From the NCBI GenBank assembly GCA_001516125.1, contig LOEX01000118.1, forward strand, positions 1 to 53,718: 53,718 nucleotides of DNA, written 5' to 3'. The notes under the pieces were generated by a model. The model saw nothing but the letters and a program-made list of their open reading frames with translations, had not been told where the DNA came from and did no database searches. Of this stretch, positions 37,014 through 45,476 are shown in pieces. The position numbers and the translations under genes were made by a program. How positions within the stretch are numbered: position 1 is the stretch's first letter; each line of letters opens with the position of its first letter. Origin of the DNA: Sphingomonadales bacterium BRH_c42 (lineage in GTDB: Bacteria > Pseudomonadota > Alphaproteobacteria > Sphingomonadales > Sphingomonadaceae).

Positions 37014-38366
37014 CTATTCCTTTGCCACCGGCTCGAACGCCCCGGCGGGCACCGCGCTCGCCACGGGGCTACACTGGCCATCGGCGGCGCAGGCCGAAAT
37101 TCCGAATATCCAGTCATCGCCGCGCACACCGGGCAATTCGAGCGTCATGTGAGGCTGATCCGCCGCAACGCGCGCCATCGGCCCTTCGGACCAATAGGGC
37201 TGATCGGTGCGGCGGTGCCACACCAGATAGCCGTCTGCCCCCGCCACTTCGTCCCAGGAAAGAGTTGTCGAGGCCGAAACCGCCGCCTCCATCCGGGGCG
37301 CAGGAGGCATCGGCGCCCCGGCCAGTGCATCGAGGGCGCGGACATTGAGCTGCGTCACTTTGGCAAGATAGGCGAAGTCCATCTCGTCTGGCGTGTCGCC
37401 ATAGGTCACGCCGTCTTCGACGCGCAAGTCCTGGTGCTGGTGCTCGTAATCCTCGACCGAAACCGAGAAGCGCACCGCTGGATAACCCTTCTCGAGGAAA
37501 GGCACCTGGTCGCCGCCGCGCCCCATGCGGTCGGCGCGCCAGATCTGCCGCACGTCGAGGCCCTCGCTATCCCCGTCGGCGAGGATATCGATCCAGCGAG
37601 AGAGATTGCGCCCGGGAGAATCGTTCTCCCCGCCGTTGCGGCGCTGCTGTGCGCGCAAGGCATCGGTGAGGTCGGCGCGCGGCCCTTCAGAAAAGACGCG
37701 CACCGTCTTGTCGTCACAATAACCGTCGGACCCGCACGATCCGCCGACGATATCGTTGTTGAGCACCGCCTTGACGGTAAAGCCCTGTTGCCCAGCCCAG
37801 TCCGCTAGCAGCCGCCCACCGTAAAGCCCCTGCTCCTCGCCCGAAAGCAGCGCATAGATGATCGTCGAGGCATATTTGTGCGCCGACAGAACCCGCGCAG
37901 CTTCGATCACCAGCACGGTGCCCGAACCATCGTCGTTGGCGCCGGGCGCATCGCTCTTCCAGTCGAGTGGATCGCTGACCCGGCTGTCGATATGCCCCTG
38001 TACGATCACCACCTCGTTCGGGCGCTCGGTGCCGCGCTGGATGGCCACCGCATTGCGCAGCCGCGTGGGCTGCGGGATGCGCGCGCCCTCCACCATGCGT
38101 TCGGGCAGCACGACTTCGAGGCAGCCGCCGCATTGCTGCGAAATCCTGCGGAACTCCGCCGCGCCCCAATCGACCGCCGCGCCAATCCCGCGCGCCGGAT
38201 TGTCCTGTTCGGACAGCGTGTGGCGTGTGCCAAACCCGACCAGCGTATCGATATCGGCGCGCAGTCGGGCCTCGGAAACATTGTCGGCGGGTCGGGACTG
38301 CGCAGCAAGGGGCGATACGAACGAGACAGATGAGACAAGCGCGGCGCAAATGATGAGGTTTTTCAT
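37014..38366 (-). CDS. Secreted M28-family zinc aminopeptidase
   Basis: 450 residues. Signal peptide with AAQ end at about residue 23. The dizinc M28 pattern is visible: His125 (VQGHIDSR), Asp145 (GANDDGSGT), Glu177/Glu178 (LLSGEEQGL), then NNDIVGG and a late His (EDYEHQHQD). A C-terminal fibronectin III-like domain (TTLSWDEVAGADGYLVWHRR) follows. It probably digests peptides in the periplasm or outside. It lies 31 bp downstream of proS on the same strand; the pairing looks positional rather than functional. Confidence 0.92.
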   Translation of the reverse strand: MKNLIICAALVSSVSFVSPLAAQSRPADNVSEARLRADIDTLVGFGTRHTLSEQDNPARGIGAAVDWGAAEFRRISQQCGGCLEVVLPERMVEGARIPQPTRLRNAVAIQRGTERPNEVVIVQGHIDSRVSDPLDWKSDAPGANDDGSGTVLVIEAARVLSAHKYASTIIYALLSGEEQGLYGGRLLADWAGQQGFTVKAVLNNDIVGGSCGSDGYCDDKTVRVFSEGPRADLTDALRAQQRRNGGENDSPGRNLSRWIDILADGDSEGLDVRQIWRADRMGRGGDQVPFLEKGYPAVRFSVSVEDYEHQHQDLRVEDGVTYGDTPDEMDFAYLAKVTQLNVRALDALAGAPMPPAPRMEAAVSASTTLSWDEVAGADGYLVWHRRTDQPYWSEGPMARVAADQPHMTLELPGVRGDDWIFGISACAADGQCSPVASAVPAGAFEPVAKE

Positions 38367-38397
38367 CCGCCCATGTTGGCGCGAATGTGCGGCCGAC

Positions 38398-39939
38398 TCA
38401 ATAGGCCCTGGCAATCAGGATCCGTTCGAGCGCGGGCTTGCCGGTGAAAATGCAGTTCCCATCCGCCGGAGCGACATCGCGCGGAACGTTGCGGATGGTG
38501 AGCTTGAGCGCCTTGAGCGCCTCGACGACACCGTCAAGCTCTTCGCCGGAAGGCTTGCACCACTGCACTTCGAGCCAGCCGGGACGCGGCGCATCCGAAG
38601 TGTAATACGCGGTAACCGCATCCATGCTCGTGACGCCGCGCGTGATATTGGCATCGCGGCGCGCGCGCGCCTCGTCATGGAGGCCGCTCTGAATTTCCTC
38701 GAGCAGCGCCCCGATCGCGCCAGTACAATCTGCCGGTGAAAGCACGGTGAAATCGGGCTTGGCATTGTCGTTCCACAGCTGGTCACGCCGCAGCAGGCTG
38801 ACCACGCCATTGTCCATATCGCGCCCGCCGATCTCGATGATAACCGGCACGCCCTTGCGCACCCAGTCCCAGCGCTTGGCCGCAGCTTTGCCGTGGCTGG
38901 TGTCGAGCAAGACGCGGATTTTCTCGCCCAGCGCCGTTTGCGCCGCAATCCCGACGCGCAGGGTTTCGCAATAGTCGAGCAGCGCCGCGTCCTCCTCGCC
39001 GCCGCGCAGCATCGGCAGGATCACCACTTGCTGCGGCGCGATCGCCGGGGGCACGCGCAGGCCATCGTCATCGCCGTGCGTCATGATGACGCCGCCGATC
39101 AGGCGCGTCGATACGCCCCAGCTGGTGGTGTGGCAAAACTGCTGGGTTCCCTCGCGGTCCTGAAACTGGATTCCGGCTGCCTGCGCAAAATTGGTGCCCA
39201 GGTAATGCGACGTTCCGGCTTGCAGCGCCTTGCCGTCCTGCATCATCGCCTCGATCGACCAGGTTTCGACCGCGCCGGGGAAACGCTCGTTCTCGGGCTT
39301 TTCACCGGTAATCACGGGGATCGCCAGGTCCTCTTCGGCGCAGGCGCGATACATTTCGAGCGCGCGCTGCGTTTCCGTGCGCGCGTCATCGGCATCCTCG
39401 TGCGCGGTATGGCCTTCCTGCCACAGGAATTCGCTGGTGCGCAGGAACATCCGCGTGCGCATTTCCCAGCGCACCACATTGGCCCACTGGTTGGTGAGCA
39501 GCGGCAGGTCGCGCCAGCTCTGTATCCAGCGCGCCATGGCATCGCCGATGATCGTTTCCGAAGTCGGGCGGACAACCAGCGGCTCTTCCAGCCTGGCCTC
39601 GGGATCGGGGATCAGCCCGCCCTTGCCGTCGGCGATCAGCCGGTGGTGGGTGACGACCGCCATTTCCTTGGCAAAGCCGTCGACATGCGCGGCTTCGCGT
39701 TCGAAATTTTTCAGCGGGATGAAAATCGGGAAATAACAGTTCTGGACGCCCGCCGCCTTGATCCGGTCGTCCATCAACCGCTGGATGCGTTCCCAGATGC
39801 CATAGCCCCACGGCTTGATCACCATGCAGCCGCGCACGCCCGACTCCTCGGCCATGTCTGCGGCGGAGATCACTTCCTGATACCATTGCGCGAAATCCTC
39901 CTCGCGCTTGATGTTCAGAGCGTGGCGAATCTGTGACAC
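38398..39939 (-). CDS. proS: Prolyl-tRNA synthetase, archaeal/eukaryotic-type
   Basis: 513-residue class II synthetase. The opening IKREEDFAQWYQEVISAADMAEESGVRGCMVIKPWGYGIWERIQ and motif 2/3 regions (RPTSETIIGDAMARWIQSWRDLP, RTRMFLRTSEFLWQEGHTAHED) match the short ProS form shared with archaea and eukaryotes, and lack the inserted editing domain of the classical bacterial enzyme. The C-terminal extension carries NCIFTGKPALERILIARAY. It starts at GTG 39939. Many Sphingomonadales have this type, which fits the taxonomic guess. Confidence 0.93.
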   Translation of the reverse strand: MSQIRHALNIKREEDFAQWYQEVISAADMAEESGVRGCMVIKPWGYGIWERIQRLMDDRIKAAGVQNCYFPIFIPLKNFEREAAHVDGFAKEMAVVTHHRLIADGKGGLIPDPEARLEEPLVVRPTSETIIGDAMARWIQSWRDLPLLTNQWANVVRWEMRTRMFLRTSEFLWQEGHTAHEDADDARTETQRALEMYRACAEEDLAIPVITGEKPENERFPGAVETWSIEAMMQDGKALQAGTSHYLGTNFAQAAGIQFQDREGTQQFCHTTSWGVSTRLIGGVIMTHGDDDGLRVPPAIAPQQVVILPMLRGGEEDAALLDYCETLRVGIAAQTALGEKIRVLLDTSHGKAAAKRWDWVRKGVPVIIEIGGRDMDNGVVSLLRRDQLWNDNAKPDFTVLSPADCTGAIGALLEEIQSGLHDEARARRDANITRGVTSMDAVTAYYTSDAPRPGWLEVQWCKPSGEELDGVVEALKALKLTIRNVPRDVAPADGNCIFTGKPALERILIARAY

Positions 39940-40000
39940 GGGATTTTCCTGCTTGGGTGGTGGCGTCGTACTTGGCCGCCTGGTGCGTGCGCCTGTCGCG

Positions 40001-40555
40001 CTAATTGCCGAGTTCGTCCAGCTTCTTTTGCATCTCGGCCATCTGCTTGCGCAGGGCCGCGATTTCGTCGCTCGATGCGCCTTCGCCCCTTTCGCTGCGC
40101 TTGGTCGAACCGGGCAGGAAGGCTTCGGTTGCCGCGCGCATCATCGCCATGTTGGTTTCGTGAATCTTCGCGATCGGGCTGTTGGCGATGCCTTTCTCGA
40201 ATGCCTCGCGGATCTTGCCCTGGTTTTCGCGGAAATTGGTCATCGCCGCCTCCAGATAGGAAGGCATCATCGCCTGCATCGAATTGCCATACATACCGAT
40301 CAACTGGCGCAGGAAGCTGACCGGCAGCATCTGCTCGCCCTGCGCCTCCTCATCCATGATGATCTGCGTCAGGATCGAATGCGTGATGTCTTCGCCGCTC
40401 TTGGCATCGAGCACCTGAAATTCGACATTCTCGCGGACCATCCGGGCCAGATCCTCCAGCGTGATATAGCTCGACGTGCTGGTATTGTAGAGGCGGCGGT
40501 TGGCATATTTCTTGACGATGACGGGGCCGTCGCCATTCGCATTGTGCTTGGCCAT
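40001..40555 (-). CDS. phaR: PhaR, polyhydroxyalkanoate synthesis repressor
   Basis: 184 residues. The N-terminal DNA-binding region VIVKKYANRRLYNTSTSSYITLEDLARMVRENVEFQVLDAKSGEDIT is the PhaR signature, followed by an ILTQIIMDEEAQGEQMLPVSFLRQLIGMYG helical region and a C-terminal coiled coil (EIAALRKQMAEMQKKLDEL). Family members bind PHB granules and repress phasin genes, which implies that the host makes PHA. ATG 40555 is the family start. It is 32 bp after the alr stop. Confidence 0.94.
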   Translation of the reverse strand: MAKHNANGDGPVIVKKYANRRLYNTSTSSYITLEDLARMVRENVEFQVLDAKSGEDITHSILTQIIMDEEAQGEQMLPVSFLRQLIGMYGNSMQAMMPSYLEAAMTNFRENQGKIREAFEKGIANSPIAKIHETNMAMMRAATEAFLPGSTKRSERGEGASSDEIAALRKQMAEMQKKLDELGN

Positions 40556-40587
40556 GGGTTCAATCCTGATCCGGTTTCGCCCTGCCC

Positions 40588-41664
40588 TTAGCACCCGCAA
40601 TATGTGCGGTGCAACAAGGCATCAGCCTGTTTCAGCCGGGATCCGAGCACAGTCAGCAATTCATATTGCGATAGAGCGCTTTGCCGCGCAGCATCGGGCA
40701 GCGCGTAGGGCAGTGAAAGCCAGTCACCTTCATGCAGCTGCGGCGCCGACGTGAGATCGATCACCACCATGTCCATCGAAACCTTGCCCAGCAGCCGCAG
40801 CCGCGTATCGCCGTGGAGCAGATAGCCGCCCTGCCCCCATGACCGCAGAAAACCGTCGGCATAGCCGATCGAGACGACCCCGGCGCGCAGCGGCACATCG
40901 GCGGTGAACGTGGCGTTGTAACCCACGCTTTGCCCCGGCTCGAGATTGCGAATTTGGATAATCGCCGCCTCTGGCCAGGCAACCTGCCTGATGGCCGATG
41001 CGAGTTCGCCGCGCGGCACCCCGCCGTAAAGCGCCAGCCCCGGCCGGGTGAGGTCGAACGCATAATCGCTTCCCAGCGCAATGCCCGCGCTGTTGGCGAG
41101 ACTTGCACTGCAGCGCGGGACAAGCGGCAAAAGCGTGCGGAATGTCGCCAGCTGGCGCGCGTTCATCTCCGAATCCTCGTCGGCGCAGGCAAGGTGCGAC
41201 ATCAGCGTGTTCACCTCCAGCCTGCCGATCAGCGGATCGCCGATTTCGCCAGGGGCAAGGCCCAGCCGGTTGATCCCGGTATCGATCATCAGATCGCACG
41301 CCCCTCCCCCGGCATCGAGCCAGCGCCGCGCCTGTGCCAGCGAGTTGATGACCGGCACCGCTCCGCACGCTTTGGCATAGGCGGCATCCGCCCCAGTCAA
41401 CGGGCCATGCAGCACTGAAATCTGTCCGGGCGGAACGTGCCGCGCCACCGCCGCGACTTCGCTCCAATGCGCAACAAAGAAGCGCTCCGCACCGGCACCC
41501 CGCAAGGCAGGCAGGCAGGCATCAACGCCCAGGCCATAGCAATCGGCCTTGACCGCGGCACCGGCACTGGCGCGGCCCGACAGGCGATCGAGCGCGCGCC
41601 AGTTGCCCGCCAGCGCATCGCGGTCGATCTTCAGCCGCAATGTGGGTGGAGGCAGGTCAGACAT
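40588..41664 (-). CDS. alr: Alanine racemase
   Basis: 358-residue PLP enzyme giving D-alanine for peptidoglycan. PLP-lysine Lys39 in AAVKADCYGLG and the catalytic Tyr of SVGYNATF are present; LTRPGLALYGG and LLGKVSMDMVVIDLT also match the family. The Tyr-preceding region of the Lys motif reads ADCYG instead of the commoner ANAYG. ATG 41664 overlaps the transporter stop by 8 bp, so it is likely co-translated. It ends in an unusual CGC tail. Confidence 0.94.
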   Translation of the reverse strand: MSDLPPPTLRLKIDRDALAGNWRALDRLSGRASAGAAVKADCYGLGVDACLPALRGAGAERFFVAHWSEVAAVARHVPPGQISVLHGPLTGADAAYAKACGAVPVINSLAQARRWLDAGGGACDLMIDTGINRLGLAPGEIGDPLIGRLEVNTLMSHLACADEDSEMNARQLATFRTLLPLVPRCSASLANSAGIALGSDYAFDLTRPGLALYGGVPRGELASAIRQVAWPEAAIIQIRNLEPGQSVGYNATFTADVPLRAGVVSIGYADGFLRSWGQGGYLLHGDTRLRLLGKVSMDMVVIDLTSAPQLHEGDWLSLPYALPDAARQSALSQYELLTVLGSRLKQADALLHRTYCGC

Positions 41665-43036
41665 CGTCGGCAAAATCGCGCGGCGGGCCAGCGGGAATGC
41701 CCCACCATGCGACCACCAGAGCCATCAGCACCACTCCCCAAGTGTACCACAGGCCCGAATAGGGATCGCCGGTCTGGGCGATTATGGCGGTTGCGATCAG
41801 CGGCAGGAAGCCGCCGAAATAGCCCGTGCCGATATGGTAGGGGATCGACATCGAGCTATAGCGGATGCGCGGCGGGAACATTTCCGACAGCAGCGCCGCC
41901 ACCGGGCCGTAAGTGGCGCCCGACAATGCCGAAAGGGTCAGGAGAGCGCCAAAGACAATGGCGATTGCGCGGGCGTCGGGCACGATCTTTTCGCCCTCAG
42001 CGACGGCCTGCAAGGCCGGCTCCATTGCCCAGCCCATTGCCCAGAAGCACGGGAACAGCAGGACCAGCGTGACGGCATATCCCCACACGATCGGCTTCTT
42101 GCGCCCGATCCGGTCGGACAGCGCGCCCGACATCACGAAGAAGCTCATCCCGGTCAGGGCGGCCAGCCCGACGATCACCTGCGCGGCAGTCTCGTTCATC
42201 CGCATCGGTCCGGTAAGAAACGTCAGGCCAGAGAACATCGCGGTGTACCAGATCACGGTCAGCCCTGCGGCAATTCCGAACAGCGCAATGAATATGCGCT
42301 TCTTGTTGCCGGGATAGGTGAAGCTTTCGATGAAAGGATTGCCGGCAATCTCGCCTTCCTCCTTCATCGCCTGGAACACCGGACTTTCAGCCAGCTTGAA
42401 GCGCATCCACAGCGATATCGCCAGCAGCAGCAGCGACAGCAGGAAGGGCACCCGCCAGCCCCAATCGTTCCACAAGGCTTCGCTCATCATTGCCTTGCAG
42501 CCGAGCACCACCGCCAGGCTGAGCACGAAGCCGCCAACCACACTCGCCTGGATAAAACCGGTGAAGTAGCCGCGCTTGCCCGGCGGGCTGTGTTCGGACA
42601 CATAGATCGCCGCGCCGCCATATTCGCCGCCCAGCGCCAGCCCCTGCATGATGCGCAGCAGGATGATGATCGCGGGCGCGGCCAGCCCGATCGCCTCGAC
42701 CGAAGGCACAAGTCCGACTCCGGCGGTGGCTATGCCCATCAGCGTCACGGTGACCAGAAAGGTGTACTTGCGGCCCAGCCTGTCGCCGATATAGCCGAAC
42801 AGGATCGCGCCCAGCGGCCGGAAGCCAAAGCCGACGGCAAATCCGGCCCATACGGTCAGCTGGCGGACCAGTTCGTTATCCGAAGGAACGAAGGTCGTCC
42901 CGATGATGCTGGCCAGCGTCCCGTAGATGAAGAAATCATACCACTCAAAGATCGTACCCGCGGAACTGGCCGCGATCACCAGCCGGATATCCTTCGCGCT
43001 GGGTTCCTTGACGGCTGGCTGTGCGACCTCGTTCAT
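41657..43036 (-). CDS. MFS transporter, metabolite:H+ symporter (MHS) type
   Basis: 459 residues and twelve membrane helices. The signature FEWYDFFIYGTLA, the loop 2-3 motif GYIGDRLGRKYT, RIMQGLALGGEYGGAAIYVSEH and its second-half repeat GALSDRIGRKKP mark the MHS branch that carries dicarboxylates, ketoglutarate, proline-betaine or shikimate. The substrate cannot be told. ATG 43036 begins a family-like N-terminus; the upstream open part overlaps the next gene and is not used. Confidence 0.93.
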   Translation of the reverse strand: MNEVAQPAVKEPSAKDIRLVIAASSAGTIFEWYDFFIYGTLASIIGTTFVPSDNELVRQLTVWAGFAVGFGFRPLGAILFGYIGDRLGRKYTFLVTVTLMGIATAGVGLVPSVEAIGLAAPAIIILLRIMQGLALGGEYGGAAIYVSEHSPPGKRGYFTGFIQASVVGGFVLSLAVVLGCKAMMSEALWNDWGWRVPFLLSLLLLAISLWMRFKLAESPVFQAMKEEGEIAGNPFIESFTYPGNKKRIFIALFGIAAGLTVIWYTAMFSGLTFLTGPMRMNETAAQVIVGLAALTGMSFFVMSGALSDRIGRKKPIVWGYAVTLVLLFPCFWAMGWAMEPALQAVAEGEKIVPDARAIAIVFGALLTLSALSGATYGPVAALLSEMFPPRIRYSSMSIPYHIGTGYFGGFLPLIATAIIAQTGDPYSGLWYTWGVVLMALVVAWWGIPAGPPRDFADDV

Positions 43037-43068
43037 GATGCGGCATTCCCTCCCTTGGTGGCGAAGCT

Positions 43069-43509
43069 CTAGCCACTGCCCCCCGGCTTGGAAAGAACCG
43101 TCATTGCAGCCTTCCACGGCAGCAACAGCGCTTCGTGGCGTGACGTCAGCGCCAGGGCTGGTTCGAGCACGCCGAGGCCGGGCCAATCGGGAAGATCACC
43201 CCCGCCGCCCAGCCAGCATTCGATTCGGGCAGATGCGCCGGCAACATCTTCGACCGACCGCCCGATTGCCGATCGTGCGAACAGGGCGGCAGAGGCTTGA
43301 CCGACCGCGCAGGCCGCGACGCGCATTCCCAGCCTTGCGATCCTCCCGTCCCCGTCCAGTTCAAGGCCAAGTTCGATTGTGCTGCCGCACGTCCGCGAGC
43401 GTTCCTGCGCACGCCGGGGCAAGTCGTGAACGAGCGGATATGCAGCAAGCCCCGTCGCCAGAGCGAGCAGTTCGGGCGAATAAAGCCTGCCAGCGGGGCC
43501 GGCGGTCAT
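43069..43509 (-). CDS. NifU/IscU-like iron-sulfur scaffold-family protein
   Basis: 146 residues resembling the IscU/NifU N-terminal fold: early YSPELLALATGLAAYPL, then TCGSTIELGLELDGDGRIARLGMRVAACAVGQASAALFARSAIG. Cys41 and Cys67 correspond to the first two scaffold cysteines. The third position, normally His-Cys, reads His-Glu (SRHEALLLPW). True cluster assembly is therefore doubtful. ATG 43509 lies in an ATGA overlap with cvpA. Confidence 0.78.
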   Translation of the reverse strand: MTAGPAGRLYSPELLALATGLAAYPLVHDLPRRAQERSRTCGSTIELGLELDGDGRIARLGMRVAACAVGQASAALFARSAIGRSVEDVAGASARIECWLGGGGDLPDWPGLGVLEPALALTSRHEALLLPWKAAMTVLSKPGGSG

Positions 43510-44027
43510 TCTTTCACTTTGCCCTCACCGGCCAGTCTGGAGCGCCTCTCGGCAATGATTGCGACCAGATCGCGCGAAAAGGCATCGACAAAGGGATAAG
43601 TGCGCGCGGTGGTGATCCACACAGGGCGCCCTTCGAGTTCCCATGCCCGGTCATACCCGAGAGCCATGACCGAAAACGCCAGCGTGACGATCAACGCGCC
43701 CTTGATCATGCCGAATCCAAAGCCAAGGACACGGTCGATCGGCCCCACGATCGAATTGCGCGAAGCCTGACCCACATTGTTCGCAATCACCTTCATCGCG
43801 GCATAGGGGATCAGCAGAAGCAGCGAGAAGGCGAGGATCGACGTGGCCGGTTCGGTGTCGAGATAGACCGACAATGCCTCGGTCAACGGGCGATGCAGGT
43901 AATAGATCGCGAAGGCTGCCAGGACCCACGAGGCCAGTGAGAGCACTTCCTGCACCAACCCGCGCAGAAAGCCGCCGATGGCGGCGACGCCAACCACCGC
44001 GAAAACGATAATGTCGAACATGTTCAT
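43506..44027 (-). CDS. CvpA-family inner-membrane protein
   Basis: 173 residues and four membrane helices (IIVFAVVGVAAIGGFLRGL, EVLSLASWVLAAFAIYYL, ILAFSLLLLIPYAAMKVIAN, IDRVLGFGFGMIKGALIVTLAFSVMAL) followed by a cytoplasmic tail. The FLRGLVQEVLSLASWV and GPIDRVLGFGFGMIKG motifs are family hallmarks. E. coli CvpA is needed for colicin V production and bile tolerance; the general role is unclear. It lies 11 bp after radA and overlaps the NifU-like gene. Confidence 0.92.
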   Translation of the reverse strand: MNMFDIIVFAVVGVAAIGGFLRGLVQEVLSLASWVLAAFAIYYLHRPLTEALSVYLDTEPATSILAFSLLLLIPYAAMKVIANNVGQASRNSIVGPIDRVLGFGFGMIKGALIVTLAFSVMALGYDRAWELEGRPVWITTARTYPFVDAFSRDLVAIIAERRSRLAGEGKVKE

Positions 44028-44038
44028 CCCGGCGCAAA

Positions 44039-45406
44039 TTATGCGTTCGCCACTATCCGGTCAACGAGGTTCATCAACCGGGTAAGTCCCTGATACTGCA
44101 AGCCATGCGGGCCTGCGCGTTTTTCCGAAGGTCCATATCCGTCGACAAAGCCCAGCTTGGCCGATTCCTTCAGGCGCAGGTCGAGGTGCGCCACCTGCCT
44201 GATCTCACCCGCCAGCGAGACCTCGCCAAACCACACGCTTCCATTCGGCAACGGCCGGTCCGCCAGCGCCGAAACCAGCGCGGCGGCGACAGCCAGATCC
44301 GCCGCCGGATCGGAGAGGCGGTATCCCCCGGCAATGTTGAGATAGACTTCGGCAGAACTGAAGTTGAGCCCACAGCGCGATTCCAGCACCGCCAGCAGCA
44401 TCGCCAGCCGGCTGCTGTCCCAGCCGACCACCGCGCGGCGCGGTGTGGCGCCGGATTGAAGCCGCACGATCAGTGCCTGGATTTCCACCAGCACAGGCCG
44501 CGTCCCCTCCAGCGCGGGGAAGACAGCGCTCCCCGCCAACGGCTCGTCACGGCCGGACAGGAACAGGGTCGAAGGGTTGGCGATTTCGACCAGCCCTTCG
44601 CCCTGCATTGCGAACACCCCGATTTCGTCCACGGCGCCAAACCGGTTCTTGAGTGCCCGAAGGATGCGATATTGATGGCTGCGCTCGCCCTCGAAACTCA
44701 TCACTACATCGACCATGTGTTCGAGCACGCGCGGCCCGGCGATGGTGCCATCCTTCGTCACATGGCCCACCAGCACCAGAACGACCCCGTTTTCCTTGGC
44801 ATAGCGGATCAGTTCCAGGGCGCAGCCGCGCACCTGGCTGACCGTGCCGGGCGCGCCTTCGATAGTGTCCGAATACATGGTCTGGATCGAATCGATCACC
44901 AGCATCGTGGGCGCATCCATCGAACCCAGCGTCGTCAGGATGTCGCGGACCGAAGTTTCGGAGGCAAGGCTGATCGGTGCATCCGAAAGGCCCAGCCGCG
45001 CCGCGCGCAGGCGCACCTGGCCTGCCGCTTCCTCGCCGCTGATATAGACCACGTTTGCGCCCATGCGGGCGATGGCCGCAGCCGATTGCAGTAGCAGGGT
45101 CGATTTGCCGATCCCCGGATCGCCGCCCATCAGGATGGCCGAACCCGGCACCAGCCCGCCGCCCAGCGCGCGGTCGAACTCGGCAAGCCCCGTGCTGCGT
45201 CTTTGCGGCAATTGGGTCGGCGCGTTGAGCGGCGCGAACCCGACCTTACGCCCACCGCTCGACAGGTCATGCCGGAGCGAAAATACCGTTGCAGGCGCGT
45301 CTTCGGCGAGGCTGTTCCATTCGCTGCAATCGGGGCATTGCCCCTGCCAGCGATGCGAAACACCGCCGCAAGCCTGGCATACATAGCGCTTTTTCGTCTT
45401 GGCCAT
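44039..45406 (-). CDS. radA: RadA/Sms DNA repair ATPase
   Basis: 455-residue RecA-like helicase that migrates recombination branches. N-terminal zinc finger Cys10/Cys13/Cys24/Cys27, Walker A GGDPGIGKST (94-103), the RadA-specific KNRFG (LKNRFGAVDEIGVF), and a C-terminal Lon-protease-like domain (AGGYRLSDPAADLAVAAALVSALADRPLP). ATG 45406. radA-cvpA is a common alphaproteobacterial pair. It is divergent from the patatin-like gene with 70 bp between. Confidence 0.97.
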   Translation of the reverse strand: MAKTKKRYVCQACGGVSHRWQGQCPDCSEWNSLAEDAPATVFSLRHDLSSGGRKVGFAPLNAPTQLPQRRSTGLAEFDRALGGGLVPGSAILMGGDPGIGKSTLLLQSAAAIARMGANVVYISGEEAAGQVRLRAARLGLSDAPISLASETSVRDILTTLGSMDAPTMLVIDSIQTMYSDTIEGAPGTVSQVRGCALELIRYAKENGVVLVLVGHVTKDGTIAGPRVLEHMVDVVMSFEGERSHQYRILRALKNRFGAVDEIGVFAMQGEGLVEIANPSTLFLSGRDEPLAGSAVFPALEGTRPVLVEIQALIVRLQSGATPRRAVVGWDSSRLAMLLAVLESRCGLNFSSAEVYLNIAGGYRLSDPAADLAVAAALVSALADRPLPNGSVWFGEVSLAGEIRQVAHLDLRLKESAKLGFVDGYGPSEKRAGPHGLQYQGLTRLMNLVDRIVANA

Positions 45407-45476
45407 GCGCCAGCGATATAGGGAACATAAAAAGAACGCAATTGCCTTATGCGAAATTACCCGCCATCACCACGCC

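Noticed and set aside
35253-37808. 851-codon open frame antisense to rnr and the M28 peptidase
   Set aside because: No recognisable domain, no ribosome site, and it covers two intact genes plus repeats.
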